Origin: Nocardioides alkalitolerans DSM 16699
GTDB taxonomy: Bacteria; Actinomycetota; Actinomycetes; Propionibacteriales; Nocardioidaceae
NCBI RefSeq assembly: GCF_000426525.1
Contig: NZ_AUFN01000016.1
Span: 1 to 64,000 of the forward strand
Length of the DNA stretch: 64,000 nucleotides
Direction: 5' to 3'
Shown: positions 8,692 to 17,280 of the stretch, piece by piece
Layout: each line of letters starts with the position of its first letter
How positions within the stretch are numbered: the stretch's first letter is position 1
Program-made: the position numbers and the translations under genes
The notes under the pieces: model-generated
Seen by the model: only the letters and a program-made list of their open reading frames with translations
Database searches by the model: none
Told to the model about the DNA's origin: nothing

Positions 8692-9234
8692 GTGACCACA
8701 CAGACACCAACGGCAGCAGCACCGCTCCCCGAGAAGTCGCCGGCAGGACGGGTGCTCGACCTCGAGGTCGACGAAGCGGTGTTAGGTGACGACCGGGTAG
8801 CGCGGCGGTTCTGGTCCCACGTGATGTTGGTGCCGGGCTCGTCTTGCGTCTGGTGGATCGGCGCGATCTCCGGGCGCGGGCACGGACGGTTCTGGGTCCG
8901 AACCAAGGCCGATGGGAGCGACCACGTCGTGATCGCCCACCGCTTCGCGTACGCGCTCGCCCACAATGCCGCGGCGCTCGCGGCCGCACCCATGCTGACC
9001 CACCGGTGCGACAACCCGCTGTGCGTCAACGTCGACGACCTCCAGGTCGGAGACGCGCTCTCGAACGGCCAGGAATGGGCCACCCGTCGCCACCGCATCG
9101 GCGGGCCACTGCGAGACGTCAGAGGGTCCTACCAGCGAGCGCTCGACATCCGCGAAGCGATACGGCGAGGCGCAGATTTGGAGGAAGTCCGGCGCGCTGG
9201 CGGTCCGGATGCCGACCAGCGATCGCTCTTCTGA
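8692..9234 (+). CDS. HNH endonuclease-like protein
   Basis: A 180-residue protein of the HNH_3 type common in phages and plasmids. The core spans about residues 80-125: AHRFAYALAHN, then LTHRCDNPLCVNVDDLQVG, with the His and Cys pair expected for the beta-beta-alpha metal site. It would bind and nick or cleave DNA; whether it is a homing-type or a processing nuclease cannot be told. It starts at GTG directly after the preceding stop and is co-transcribed with the two small genes. A decayed copy of its C-terminal half lies at 14717-14780, so this family has moved within the element. Confidence 0.85.
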   Translation: MTTQTPTAAAPLPEKSPAGRVLDLEVDEAVLGDDRVARRFWSHVMLVPGSSCVWWIGAISGRGHGRFWVRTKADGSDHVVIAHRFAYALAHNAAALAAAPMLTHRCDNPLCVNVDDLQVGDALSNGQEWATRRHRIGGPLRDVRGSYQRALDIREAIRRGADLEEVRRAGGPDADQRSLF

Positions 9235-9308
9235 ACGCTGGCATCCGAAGTTGCGACTGCTCGCAAAATCGGTGGGGGTGGACCTCGTCTGTACGTACCG
9301 TTGATCCC

Positions 9309-10319
9309 GTGACAAGGCATCACTACGTTCCGCAGATGTACCTGCGCCGGTTCGCGGACTCAGACAAGCGACTGGTGCTGGTCGATCGTGACGACCTGAG
9401 CAGAGCAGAGGTCACGACGGCCAAGCACGCTTTGAACCTCGATGATTTCTACGGGTGGCACACGGGGCTCGGTCCAGAGGACGTCGACGACCCGGCCGTG
9501 CTGGATGCGGAGCACATCGAGAAGCTCCTGGGGGTCTTCGAAAGTCGCGCGCAAGGCGCGTTCGACCGCCTTGTCGAATCTGGGCGCCCGCCGAGGACAG
9601 CAAAGGACAAGTACAACCTCAGCAACTTCATCGCGCTGCAGGCGGCGCGTGGTCAGCGCTTTCGCGACGACCAGTCGCAGCTAGCGACCTTCCTCATGCG
9701 TAAGCACATGCGTGCCGAGACCAGGCCTGAACAGGTGCGCCAATGGCTCGCCGAACGGGGTGACCCGCACGAGCCCGACGACGTTGCTGCGTTCATTGAC
9801 AGCGCGTACGGCCCCGACGGGCCCCGGCTGGTGCCGGATCAGGCCTTGGCCATCCAGAACGCTCTCCGTTTCGCGGTGCAGCAAGTGTTGCCCAGCCTTT
9901 GGGAGCGCTCGTGGCTAGTCCTCACTTTCGACGAACCATGCCTTCTCACCAGCGACGAGCCCATCGTCGCGTTCGATCCCGGTGGTGAACCAGTCACGGC
10001 ACTGACTGCGCCGCTGCTGTTCATGGCGGTGGGTCGAAGGCACCTGCTCGTGTTGCGTCAGCCCAGCGACACGGAGGTCCGCGCTCAAGCAGTGACTGAC
10101 GCTTCGGGGCGCGGCAACTCGGAACAGGCCAAGCGATTCAACGCGCTCGTGGCCACGCAGGCCGAGCGCCACGTCGTCCATCACCCTGATGATGCGGCGC
10201 TGGTGGCTGACCTTATGATCGGTCCCCGCACGAGGTGGGGGGAAGAGATTGTGGAACTGATCGAAGACGGCGACTCCGTGACAGTCCGCAGTCGGCTAAG
10301 GCGGTTGCCTGTGGAGTGA
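9309..10319 (+). CDS. DUF4238-type protein
   Basis: A 336-residue protein whose start RHHYVPQMYLRRFAD matches the conserved opening of the DUF4238 family (HYVPxFYLRxF). DUF4238 proteins are scattered among plasmids, phages and islands and have no established biochemical role. Conserved-looking blocks follow at FIALQAARGQRFRDD (about residue 115) and LLTSDEPIVAFDP (about residue 215), the latter being the usual SDxP-containing strand. The GTG at 9309 places the HYVP motif at the very N-terminus, as in the family. It may be an independent accessory gene; it is separated by 75 bp from the HNH gene and converges with the gene at 10334. Confidence 0.8.
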   Translation: MTRHHYVPQMYLRRFADSDKRLVLVDRDDLSRAEVTTAKHALNLDDFYGWHTGLGPEDVDDPAVLDAEHIEKLLGVFESRAQGAFDRLVESGRPPRTAKDKYNLSNFIALQAARGQRFRDDQSQLATFLMRKHMRAETRPEQVRQWLAERGDPHEPDDVAAFIDSAYGPDGPRLVPDQALAIQNALRFAVQQVLPSLWERSWLVLTFDEPCLLTSDEPIVAFDPGGEPVTALTAPLLFMAVGRRHLLVLRQPSDTEVRAQAVTDASGRGNSEQAKRFNALVATQAERHVVHHPDDAALVADLMIGPRTRWGEEIVELIEDGDSVTVRSRLRRLPVE

Positions 10320-10333
10320 TCCGCGGGTCCTCT

Positions 10334-11131
10334 TTAGCCTCGTCGCAGGCGGGTGTGCGGGAGGCGGCCGGCGTCGCGCTCGACCTGCGCGATCGGGACG
10401 GCGGCCGGGTAGTCGATGGGCGCGATTCCGGAGCCGGGTAGCGGAGTGTGCATGCGCGCGTGGTCGAGCAGTTGCGCCGCAGGGGTGTCGTGGTCCTCGA
10501 GCGCATCCTCCTCGTCGTCGTAGCTTCCGTAGAAGTCGTGGTCGAGGTCCACCACGAGAACGGCGCCGGGGTATCGGCGCTGCGCTTCGGCCTCGAGCTC
10601 GGCCTGGACTCGGTAGGCGTAGGCGGTGCGTTCGGCGTCGCGCTGGTCCTCGAGCGCCTCCAGGCGCCGCTCGTACGGCGCCACCACCGCCGCGCGGGCA
10701 GCCTCAAGCTCGACGACCTTCGAGCGGGCATCGTCGTCACGGGTCACCGCCACAGCGAGCAGCAACGACGTCGGGTCGTTGAGCTGCTCGACCAGGACCT
10801 GCACCGACTCAGCGGCCATACCGCGTGCCGCCAGGTCCTCGCGCCACCGCGCCTCGTCGAACGCCGGGGGCGCACCCTGCTGCTCGGTCACCATCGTCCG
10901 CATGCCCTGGCGGTGCTCGACGTGGTAGTGCCACACGTACGAGCGAAGGTCAGGCTCCGCCCCAGCAACGGCGGCGTCGAGCTCGGCGGACAGAATTTCG
11001 AACGAGTCCCCGTAAAGGCCCGACGTGTCCATCAGGTCCTGCAGCATCGCGGCGGCCGGCACCCGCACCCATAACGGCCCCGTGCCCTGCTCGAGCAGGC
11101 GCTCATCCAGTCCGGCGTGGTCCTCGCTCAC
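10334..11131 (-). CDS. Hypothetical plasmid protein with central coiled coil
   Basis: A 265-residue protein starting at GTG 11131, inside the stop codon of the preceding gene (GTGA). Residues about 140-185 form a long charged helix (KVVELEAARAAVVAPYERR...EDQRDAERTAYAYRV) likely to be a coiled coil. The C-terminus is acidic, then Pro/Arg-rich. No enzymatic motif, signal peptide or membrane segment is visible. Together with the short upstream gene it forms a two-gene plasmid operon; no function is assigned. Confidence 0.7.
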   Translation of the reverse strand: MSEDHAGLDERLLEQGTGPLWVRVPAAAMLQDLMDTSGLYGDSFEILSAELDAAVAGAEPDLRSYVWHYHVEHRQGMRTMVTEQQGAPPAFDEARWREDLAARGMAAESVQVLVEQLNDPTSLLLAVAVTRDDDARSKVVELEAARAAVVAPYERRLEALEDQRDAERTAYAYRVQAELEAEAQRRYPGAVLVVDLDHDFYGSYDDEEDALEDHDTPAAQLLDHARMHTPLPGSGIAPIDYPAAVPIAQVERDAGRLPHTRLRRG

Positions 11132-11370
11132 TGCTCCACCACCACGGCCGTTGCCGACGCGAGCAGATCATGCAGCTTGTCAGCGGTGGCGGCCTCGCGC
11201 TCGAACGGAGCACGCTCGGGCGCCCCCGGTTCCTCCGACTGCGCGAGGTGCCTCATCTCGTCGCGGCGATCAGCCACCGCCATCGTCAGACACAGAATCT
11301 GCTCATCGGTCAGCGCCGCGCCCGCAGCAGCAGAAGCCGAAGTGGCCCGTGAGCTCGTAGAGTTCGTCAT
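11128..11370 (-). CDS. Short hypothetical plasmid protein
   Basis: An 80-residue helical protein with LTDEQILCLTMAVADRRDEM (residues about 20-39) and an Ala/Glu-rich second helix. I chose the ATG at 11370, preceded by AGGA; a TTG at 11382 is possible. It overlaps the next gene by four bases and so is probably translated together with it. No family is recognised. Confidence 0.6.
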   Translation of the reverse strand: MTNSTSSRATSASAAAGAALTDEQILCLTMAVADRRDEMRHLAQSEEPGAPERAPFEREAATADKLHDLLASATAVVVEQ

Positions 11371-11605
11371 GGTTCCTGCCAATCAGGTCCGTGCCTCCGG
11401 GGCGGGTGCCCCCCTTGCCCCGGAGGCGTCTGGTTGTCATCAGTCTCGTGCAGCCATAGCCGCTGGGCTACCGCTCCTCCACAGGTCGCCATCCTCATCA
11501 TCGCTCCAGCTACTGACAACGCCCGTGGTTCAGCGCCGGCCCGCTTCCCCGGCGGGTTCTCGCTCTGTCGGGCGCCGTCGTCGGTGGCAGGCGGTATGAA
11601 GTCTC

Positions 11606-12616
11606 ATGCACTTCACATTGGCCAAGCAGGAGTTCGACCTCACCGCTCAGGACGTTGTCGACGCTGTCCGGGGTCGAGTCCCCGAAACCATCCGCGACCA
11701 CTGGGTCGACGTCGACGGCGTTCGCTGGCCCGTCAAGCAGGCACTAGCCCTCGCCACCGGGTTAGAACCGACCGCCTTCCACTCCCAGACCAGCCGCCGT
11801 GTCCTCGCCGACCTCGGCATGACTGTCGGCGCTGAGAGCGCTGAGACGGCCGCCACGCAGGCGGTGTACGGGGATGGAGTTCGCACGTTCGCACTCCCGC
11901 GCGGCTGGGTGCGTGCACGCCAGGAGGTACTAGACCGCGCCCTGGCGGCCACGCTTGAGGCCCTGGCCGGAGACGCCGCAACCGCACGGCTTTCGTCGTA
12001 CTACGACCCCGACAGCAACTACGCCGGCCTCCTCTTCTCAGACGCCGACGACAACGCCGAGCACACCATCACAGCCGGCGACCTATGGGCCGTCACCACG
12101 CTCAGCATGAAGATCGAGCCCCGCCAGGCGAGGCTCGTGTTCGACGCCACCAGCAAGCGAGCAGGCGCCCTGTTGCACGCCATCCCGCACGACACGGCAC
12201 TCAGCGACCTTGAGCACGCACCTGGTGGATCCGCCGCCACGCTCGAGCGGATGGACGAGCTGCAGGGGATCTTCCGCACCCTCCTGGCAACCGACGAGAA
12301 GAACTCCAACCACTGGGTGTTCGCGGCCAAGCTGTGCGCCCGCAAACGCCCCCACCTTTTCCCGGTCCGCGACAACGCCGTCTGCAGGTATCTCGCCGGG
12401 CATGCCCTGAAGACGGGAGGGATCGGATCCTTCCGCGTCGACATCCAGGTGATGGCCTACCTCATCACCCATCCCGCCGTCCTCCACGAGCTCACACGGC
12501 TCCGCGACGAGATCGAGGTCCCCGTCGATGAGGACCTCAAGCTCCTCGACGCCGCTCTCTGGACAAAGGCGATGTGGGGAGCAACCAAGGCCGCCGCGGC
12601 GCAGGAGACCCCCTGA
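11606..12616 (+). CDS. Hypothetical protein, DUF6308-like C-terminal region
   Basis: A 336-residue cytoplasmic protein. The N-terminal 80 residues (FTLAKQEFDLTAQDVVDAVRGRVPE...WPVKQALALATG) form a small domain seen in actinobacterial proteins that includes a conserved WxVKQ. The larger C-terminal part (YYDPDSNYAGLLFSDADDN, later KLCARKRPHLFPVRDN) resembles the DUF6308 group with its HLFPVRD motif. That resemblance is from memory and moderately uncertain. No catalytic residues can be named. It is transcribed alone, between a 220-bp upstream gap and a convergent acetyltransferase gene. Confidence 0.65.
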   Translation: MHFTLAKQEFDLTAQDVVDAVRGRVPETIRDHWVDVDGVRWPVKQALALATGLEPTAFHSQTSRRVLADLGMTVGAESAETAATQAVYGDGVRTFALPRGWVRARQEVLDRALAATLEALAGDAATARLSSYYDPDSNYAGLLFSDADDNAEHTITAGDLWAVTTLSMKIEPRQARLVFDATSKRAGALLHAIPHDTALSDLEHAPGGSAATLERMDELQGIFRTLLATDEKNSNHWVFAAKLCARKRPHLFPVRDNAVCRYLAGHALKTGGIGSFRVDIQVMAYLITHPAVLHELTRLRDEIEVPVDEDLKLLDAALWTKAMWGATKAAAAQETP

Positions 12617-12675
12617 CAGCTCTCGCCGTGAACTGATCCTCAGAAAGCAGACTGGCCCTCAAGCTCCAACCGGTA

Positions 12676-13527
12676 TCACCGGATGTGTACTGGCATACCG
12701 GCGAAGAAGTCCGGCGTGATCACGAACCCCATGCTTTCGAAGAAAGCACACCTACGGTCGAGCTCTGGACCCGTATCCAGCATTGCGGCAACGAACGAGC
12801 AGCCCGCCCTGGCCGCATCTGCGACGAACGCCGAAACGAGCGCCGTTCCCGCCCCCGCACGTCGCCCTTCCTTCTGCACGAGAACGAGGGAGACGTAAGC
12901 GTGAGGCGCCGGCGGGATCGACCCCGCCGCAAGGGTGTCGTGAGACCCGAAATCGGAGTCGACCGCCCCACCTAGGAGACCAACTGCCCGGGTCCCGGTT
13001 CGCGCAACGTAGTACCGGTGTCGATCTGACGACCTCCACCCGTCGAGGGCGCCGGCGTACTTCTCGGACTGCTCGAGCAGGTAGATGGCGTCACTCAAGT
13101 TGACGGTCGTCATTCGCTCTATCCCCACGCGGCCCTTCCCCCAAAGATGTCGGTCGTGGTGGCCCGCCTCCGAGAGGATGGGCGGCTCGCGCCTGGCCGC
13201 GGGGGAGAGTGATGCCGCCCGTTCGCGCATGACTCGATCAGCCGGGCCTTGGCGGGCGGGAAAGACGAACGACGCTGTCGCGTGAGGCGCGAAGACCGCG
13301 GTGGGGATCGGCGTTGTCCCCGCCAGGTCTGCTGCGAGGTGCCAGAAGCCATCGCCCGAGGCGCTACGAACGACGTTCCGGTCGCCAATGGTGACGTGGT
13401 CATGCACGGTGACGACGTCGTCATCTCCGGCGGTAACCCCGTCGAGTTTCACCATATAGGGCTCGTCGACCTCGACGGTTCGCAGAGTTGCGCGGTAGGC
13501 GATCTTCGGTGCCTTGAGTGTTGTCAT
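12676..13527 (-). CDS. GNAT-family N-acetyltransferase with N-terminal extension
   Basis: The C-terminal half (about residues 137-283) is a GNAT fold. VSLVLVQKEGRRAGAGTAL holds the acetyl-CoA pyrophosphate loop (RxxGxG), and FFESMGFVI is the usual beta6-beta7 signature. The first 135 residues (KIAYRATLRTVEVDEP...) match no family I know and could be a substrate-specificity domain; an internal ATG near residue 137 could alternatively start a stand-alone acetyltransferase. The substrate is unknown and could be a small molecule, tRNA or protein. The gene is monocistronic and convergent with the DUF6308-like gene. Confidence 0.75.
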   Translation of the reverse strand: MTTLKAPKIAYRATLRTVEVDEPYMVKLDGVTAGDDDVVTVHDHVTIGDRNVVRSASGDGFWHLAADLAGTTPIPTAVFAPHATASFVFPARQGPADRVMRERAASLSPAARREPPILSEAGHHDRHLWGKGRVGIERMTTVNLSDAIYLLEQSEKYAGALDGWRSSDRHRYYVARTGTRAVGLLGGAVDSDFGSHDTLAAGSIPPAPHAYVSLVLVQKEGRRAGAGTALVSAFVADAARAGCSFVAAMLDTGPELDRRCAFFESMGFVITPDFFAGMPVHIR

Positions 13528-13701
13528 GCGTCCAGGCTGACACCTCTAGGGCGCTAGTGTCTCGTCGACGCCGCGAGATTCAGAAGAATCCTGCTGACCT
13601 GGCCGAACGCAGGATCACGTGCCTGGACCGCACCGCAAACGCGCCACTATGCCGCCAAGGTGGGGGACGGCGGGTCCTTCTCCGCCCACGAGTTGGCATT
13701 G

Positions 13702-13860
13702 TCATCGTCGGCGATCACGCAGGAAGCTCAGCCAGGCACGCATCTCAGGCCCAGATTCCCGGATCGCCCAGCCGACAGCAACGACGAGTACGGCGGCGCC
13801 CAGCAGCAGCGGGGGTACGAACTCGGTAAGCCCCATTAAAGGGCCAGCGATGACATCCAT
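13702..13860 (-). CDS. 52-residue single-pass membrane peptide
   Basis: A short frame starts at ATG 13860 and ends at TGA 13702. The translation shows a hydrophobic segment (EFVPPLLLGAAVLVVAVGWA, about residues 13-32) followed by a charged, Arg-rich tail ending FLRDRRR, which is the topology of a small membrane toxin or membrane anchor. It diverges from the XRE regulator at 13910 with only 49 bp between them, so the two share a promoter region. Codon usage and the clean hydrophobic/charged partition support coding. No clear RBS is visible. Confidence 0.5.
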   Translation of the reverse strand: MDVIAGPLMGLTEFVPPLLLGAAVLVVAVGWAIRESGPEMRAWLSFLRDRRR

Positions 13861-13909
13861 GGCGAAACGATCCCATCACTAGCGCGATGGTTCCACCATC
13901 ATCTATCTT

Positions 13910-14674
13910 GTGATGGTGTACGAGACGATGGATGAGCTTTCAGAGCGGTTCATCGAGTGCGGTGCCGCGCGCTTCCCTGGCTCAAGTCAGGTGCAGACAC
14001 AGACTGGCTGGACCAGTACGGCCTTCTTGACGGCCTCCTTTCCCGAGGGGAAGGGCGAGAACCCCAGCGACGGGCTCGTGTACTTCAAGACAGCGCACCA
14101 CACAGAGTTTGCGCCCGAATGGCCCGTAGCGACCGACTGGCCGCTTGTTATCCGCTCGCTACGCAGTTCGCTTGGAATGACGCAAGCCTCGTTCGCCGCG
14201 GCAGCGGAGATCGGTACGGCCACAGTCGAGCGATGGGAAACAGGGCGCTCCGTGCCCTTCGGTGGCGACGCGCTCCAGCTACTCAGCCTGGCGGCGCCGC
14301 TAGTAGACGAACCGGTCCAACGCGGACAACTGCTGAACGTGGCCGCGGCCGCCGTTCTCCCGCGAATCACCCGACCCACCGCCACCTACAAGGGGACCGA
14401 GATTGTCAACTGGCTTCGCTCGGGCAAGCACGATCACCGCAGCCTCGGCGACGCCCTGCTTCACACCCTGCGAGAGGCACGGATCCTGGTGCCCGTTGAA
14501 GAGACGGGCAACGAGCTGGTCGACGACGAGTACTTTCCTCTTGCCGGCAACTTGCGCGGCGCCGCCGAAGAACCAGCATGGTTGCCGGAATTCATCCGCC
14601 TGGGCTCCAGGCTAGAGACCAGCGACCGACAGGTAATCGTTCATTTGATGCGCCGCCTCGGCCGTGACAGATGA
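13910..14674 (+). CDS. XRE-type helix-turn-helix regulator with C-terminal extension
   Basis: A 254-residue protein with a central helix-turn-helix (IRSLRSSLGMTQASFAAAAE and TATVERWETGRSVP, about residues 82-115), flanked by an 80-residue N-terminal part and a C-terminal helical region of about 120 residues. Such regulators usually repress an adjacent toxin or defence gene. Here the candidates are the divergent membrane peptide and the downstream kinase. It starts at GTG 13910 or ATG 13913, with no clear RBS; a TATCTT hexamer just upstream could allow a leaderless transcript. Position between the two candidate targets suggests local control. Confidence 0.7.
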   Translation: MMVYETMDELSERFIECGAARFPGSSQVQTQTGWTSTAFLTASFPEGKGENPSDGLVYFKTAHHTEFAPEWPVATDWPLVIRSLRSSLGMTQASFAAAAEIGTATVERWETGRSVPFGGDALQLLSLAAPLVDEPVQRGQLLNVAAAAVLPRITRPTATYKGTEIVNWLRSGKHDHRSLGDALLHTLREARILVPVEETGNELVDDEYFPLAGNLRGAAEEPAWLPEFIRLGSRLETSDRQVIVHLMRRLGRDR

Positions 14675-14716
14675 CGGCTGCCGAGCCTCGCACGACCAGC
14701 ACGTCCCCGCGCGAGC

Positions 14717-14780
14717 ATCCACGACCTCCAGGTCGGAGGCGCGCTCTCCAACGGCTAGGAACGAGCCGCTGCGACGCACC
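14717..14780 (+). pseudogene. Decayed fragment of the HNH endonuclease gene
   Basis: The stretch around CGACCTCCAGGTCGGAGG and GCGCTCTCCAACGGC matches the HNH gene around 9033-9085 with a few substitutions. In the corresponding frame one CAG codon has become TAG. Nothing else of that gene remains, so this is a relic of an earlier copy. Confidence 0.75.
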
Positions 14781-14914
14781 CGCCTTGGCAGTTCCCATGC
14801 GACCGTCTAAAGCACTGATAGCAAACGTGGGCAGTGAGACCGTTTGACCCCCCGGGCCTCCGTTGGACGCGTGAAGCCCCGCACGAGCCGACGACTACGA
14901 GTAGGAGCCGCCCC

Positions 14915-17110
14915 GTGGCGACCGACCCCGATCCGATAGCCCCTACGGGCATGCCGAGTGAGGTGGGCTCGCCGTTCGCTGAACTCGTCGAGGCGAGTTT
15001 GATGCGCAACCTGCGGCAGCAGCAAGTCCTTGAGCGAGTATTCGAGATTCTGACCCTTAAGAACCGGTGGCCAACATGGGACGAACTCGACGACGACCTC
15101 GACCGCAGCGGCGGGATTGACGATCCCTGGGGCGAGGTTCACGATCTCGAACGGTCGCTATTTTATGGATTAGGACACCACGAACCATTCGGCACCGACA
15201 CCGTCGGACTTACTGTTGCGGGTCTACTGAGGGTCGCCGCCGCTGACCGAGATCTCAAGATCCTGGCCAACACGATCCTATGGGCAGTCCAAGAGGCGCG
15301 TTCGGCTCCTCCGGGACCTGCAACCATCACAATCAATCCCGAGGTGGTCTCAGAACATGCCGCCGTTCCCGCAGAGGGCCGAACAGACCTGCTCAGACGC
15401 CAGCACGCGCTGTGGACCACCCTTCCACAACTTTGGGCGACCGCGAGCGGCGCTGCGGAGATGGGCAACTGGAACGTCGAACTCTCTCGTAAGCAACTTA
15501 GGCGCCTACGGCCAGCAACAACTGCGCAGGCACTGTTGGCGCTGCTGCCCGGCCTCTCGTCTCCAATGGCCGCTTCCCTGCAGCGCAACACACCGTCCGC
15601 GAACCCCCTCGACACTCGTGCGGGCGGCGCACGCCCCGGAGCGCCGTCTGGGGGATTGAGGTTGAGCTCGAACGAGATTGTTGTGGGGGAGGACGGTTCC
15701 GAGTACGACGTCGACTTCTCCGACGTGCTCGGTATCGGGAGCCAGGGACGCGTGGTGGCGGGAACTGGTCCAGATGGGGCAGCCGTGGCAGTGAAGGTGG
15801 TCGACATCCGGGCCGGTGTCGGAACTGAGCCGTGGGTGCGCGATGCGCGCGCCGCCATGCGTGAAGCGGTCGTAGGCGCGCATCTTGATGCGGTCGGTAC
15901 ACATGCCGTCGTCCCACTTCTCACTCTGCACCTTTCTGAGGACCGCCTATTCCTGGTATTTCCTCGAGCCGAACAATCGCTTGCCGATGTCATCACGACT
16001 CGGAGAACCGCAGCAGCAACTGTCCCTCATGCGTCGTCGAGCGACCTCGAGGCACGGCTTGTTGGCATCGAACTGACTAAAGCACTTATTCAGCTCCACG
16101 AGCGCGGCGTGGTGCACCGCGACGTAAAGCCGAGCAACGCTCTGTTCTGGAACGGGGCCTGGCGCTGGGCCGATCTTGGCATCGCCAGGATGCTCGACCA
16201 CCAGACTGAGACCATCACCTTTATCGGGATGGGAACGAGCGCATACACGGCCCCCGAAGTGATCGCAGGCGGAGCTCATACCGTCCGCTCAGACGTCTAC
16301 TCGCTCGGTTGCACCCTGTACGAACTTGCAACCGGAAGCCTCCCGTTTCCGACAGACTCCCGACAACGTCACCTGACCGATCTGCCGGACCTCGACGCTG
16401 TCAAGGACGTCGTGATGGCCCGCGCTTTAACTTACGCCCTTTCAAAGACGCATGACTCCCGTGTGACTGCGGCACAACTACTGGAAATGCTCTCTGGAGC
16501 GTCCGCTACCAGCACCGAGCTTGAGGGGCTCCGATCACTCGCTGTCCGCGGACGCCGCCGCAAGGACGAACTTGCGACCCAGGAAGAACAGGCTGCACAA
16601 CGCGAGCGGGCTTCTGAAGACGCTATGGCTCAACTGCGTCGGATCTGGAACGCATTCCTGGCGGAGGCACGGGCGGTCGACCCTGAGGCCGACGGTGAGC
16701 ACGAAGATCAGAACAGATCGGTGCTCCGGCTGCACGACATCCAGATGCTCGCCTTCTATACCCGTCCGTCCAACGCAGCCTGCCCCGCCACGGCGGTAGG
16801 CCACATCAGCTTGGGGTACACCGACCGGAGGCCGGTCGCCGTGGCCAATACTTATGCTGAGCCAGACCCGGCAGATGACGGCGTGTCGCGGTGGCACCTC
16901 GTTCAGTTGCAGCCAAACTTCATCCGCGCCAAGAAGGTGGACCGAAGTCAATCTGGCCGAGTCGTTTCTCTGGACGCACTCGAGACCTGGCTAACCCGAC
17001 GCGCTGAAAACAGGTCCGGGCCACCTGACTTGGTGGCCAAAACAGCGAAAGAACTTACGCCTCAAAGCCTGGGACATCTTCTCGTTACGGAGGCCACGGA
17101 CGACCATTAA
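14915..17110 (+). CDS. Large Ser/Thr protein kinase with novel flanking domains
   Basis: A protein of about 731 residues in three parts. Residues 1-260 are an unrecognised helical N-terminal region. Residues about 270-530 are a Hanks-type kinase with glycine loop GIGSQGRVV, lysine in AVKVV, catalytic loop HRDVKPSN near 403, ADLG in place of DFG near 420, APEVI near 446 and SDVYSLGCTLYELATG. Residues 530-731 hold a coiled coil (RRKDELATQEEQAAQRERAS) and an unrecognised C-terminal domain. No membrane segment is present, unlike housekeeping PknB-type kinases. The GTG at 14915 is preceded by GGAG; an upstream GTG at 14834 lacks an RBS. It lies between an XRE regulator and a nuclease gene, a layout seen in phage-defence loci. 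All catalytic residues except the DFG Phe are present, so it is probably active. Confidence 0.88.
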   Translation: MATDPDPIAPTGMPSEVGSPFAELVEASLMRNLRQQQVLERVFEILTLKNRWPTWDELDDDLDRSGGIDDPWGEVHDLERSLFYGLGHHEPFGTDTVGLTVAGLLRVAAADRDLKILANTILWAVQEARSAPPGPATITINPEVVSEHAAVPAEGRTDLLRRQHALWTTLPQLWATASGAAEMGNWNVELSRKQLRRLRPATTAQALLALLPGLSSPMAASLQRNTPSANPLDTRAGGARPGAPSGGLRLSSNEIVVGEDGSEYDVDFSDVLGIGSQGRVVAGTGPDGAAVAVKVVDIRAGVGTEPWVRDARAAMREAVVGAHLDAVGTHAVVPLLTLHLSEDRLFLVFPRAEQSLADVITTRRTAAATVPHASSSDLEARLVGIELTKALIQLHERGVVHRDVKPSNALFWNGAWRWADLGIARMLDHQTETITFIGMGTSAYTAPEVIAGGAHTVRSDVYSLGCTLYELATGSLPFPTDSRQRHLTDLPDLDAVKDVVMARALTYALSKTHDSRVTAAQLLEMLSGASATSTELEGLRSLAVRGRRRKDELATQEEQAAQRERASEDAMAQLRRIWNAFLAEARAVDPEADGEHEDQNRSVLRLHDIQMLAFYTRPSNAACPATAVGHISLGYTDRRPVAVANTYAEPDPADDGVSRWHLVQLQPNFIRAKKVDRSQSGRVVSLDALETWLTRRAENRSGPPDLVAKTAKELTPQSLGHLLVTEATDDH

Positions 17111-17280
17111 ATCGGCCGCGCGACACTAAGGCAAAGCCGTCTCTGGCACCGACCTCGAGAGTAGGCGCCACTGGCACCACCGACAACATTGGTCGTTCCA
17201 GTCAAGTGGACGTCATTCATTGTCTAGCGCGAGGCGCGGATCACCGCTAACCTCTAGCCCATCAACCAGCAGGGGGGGGC

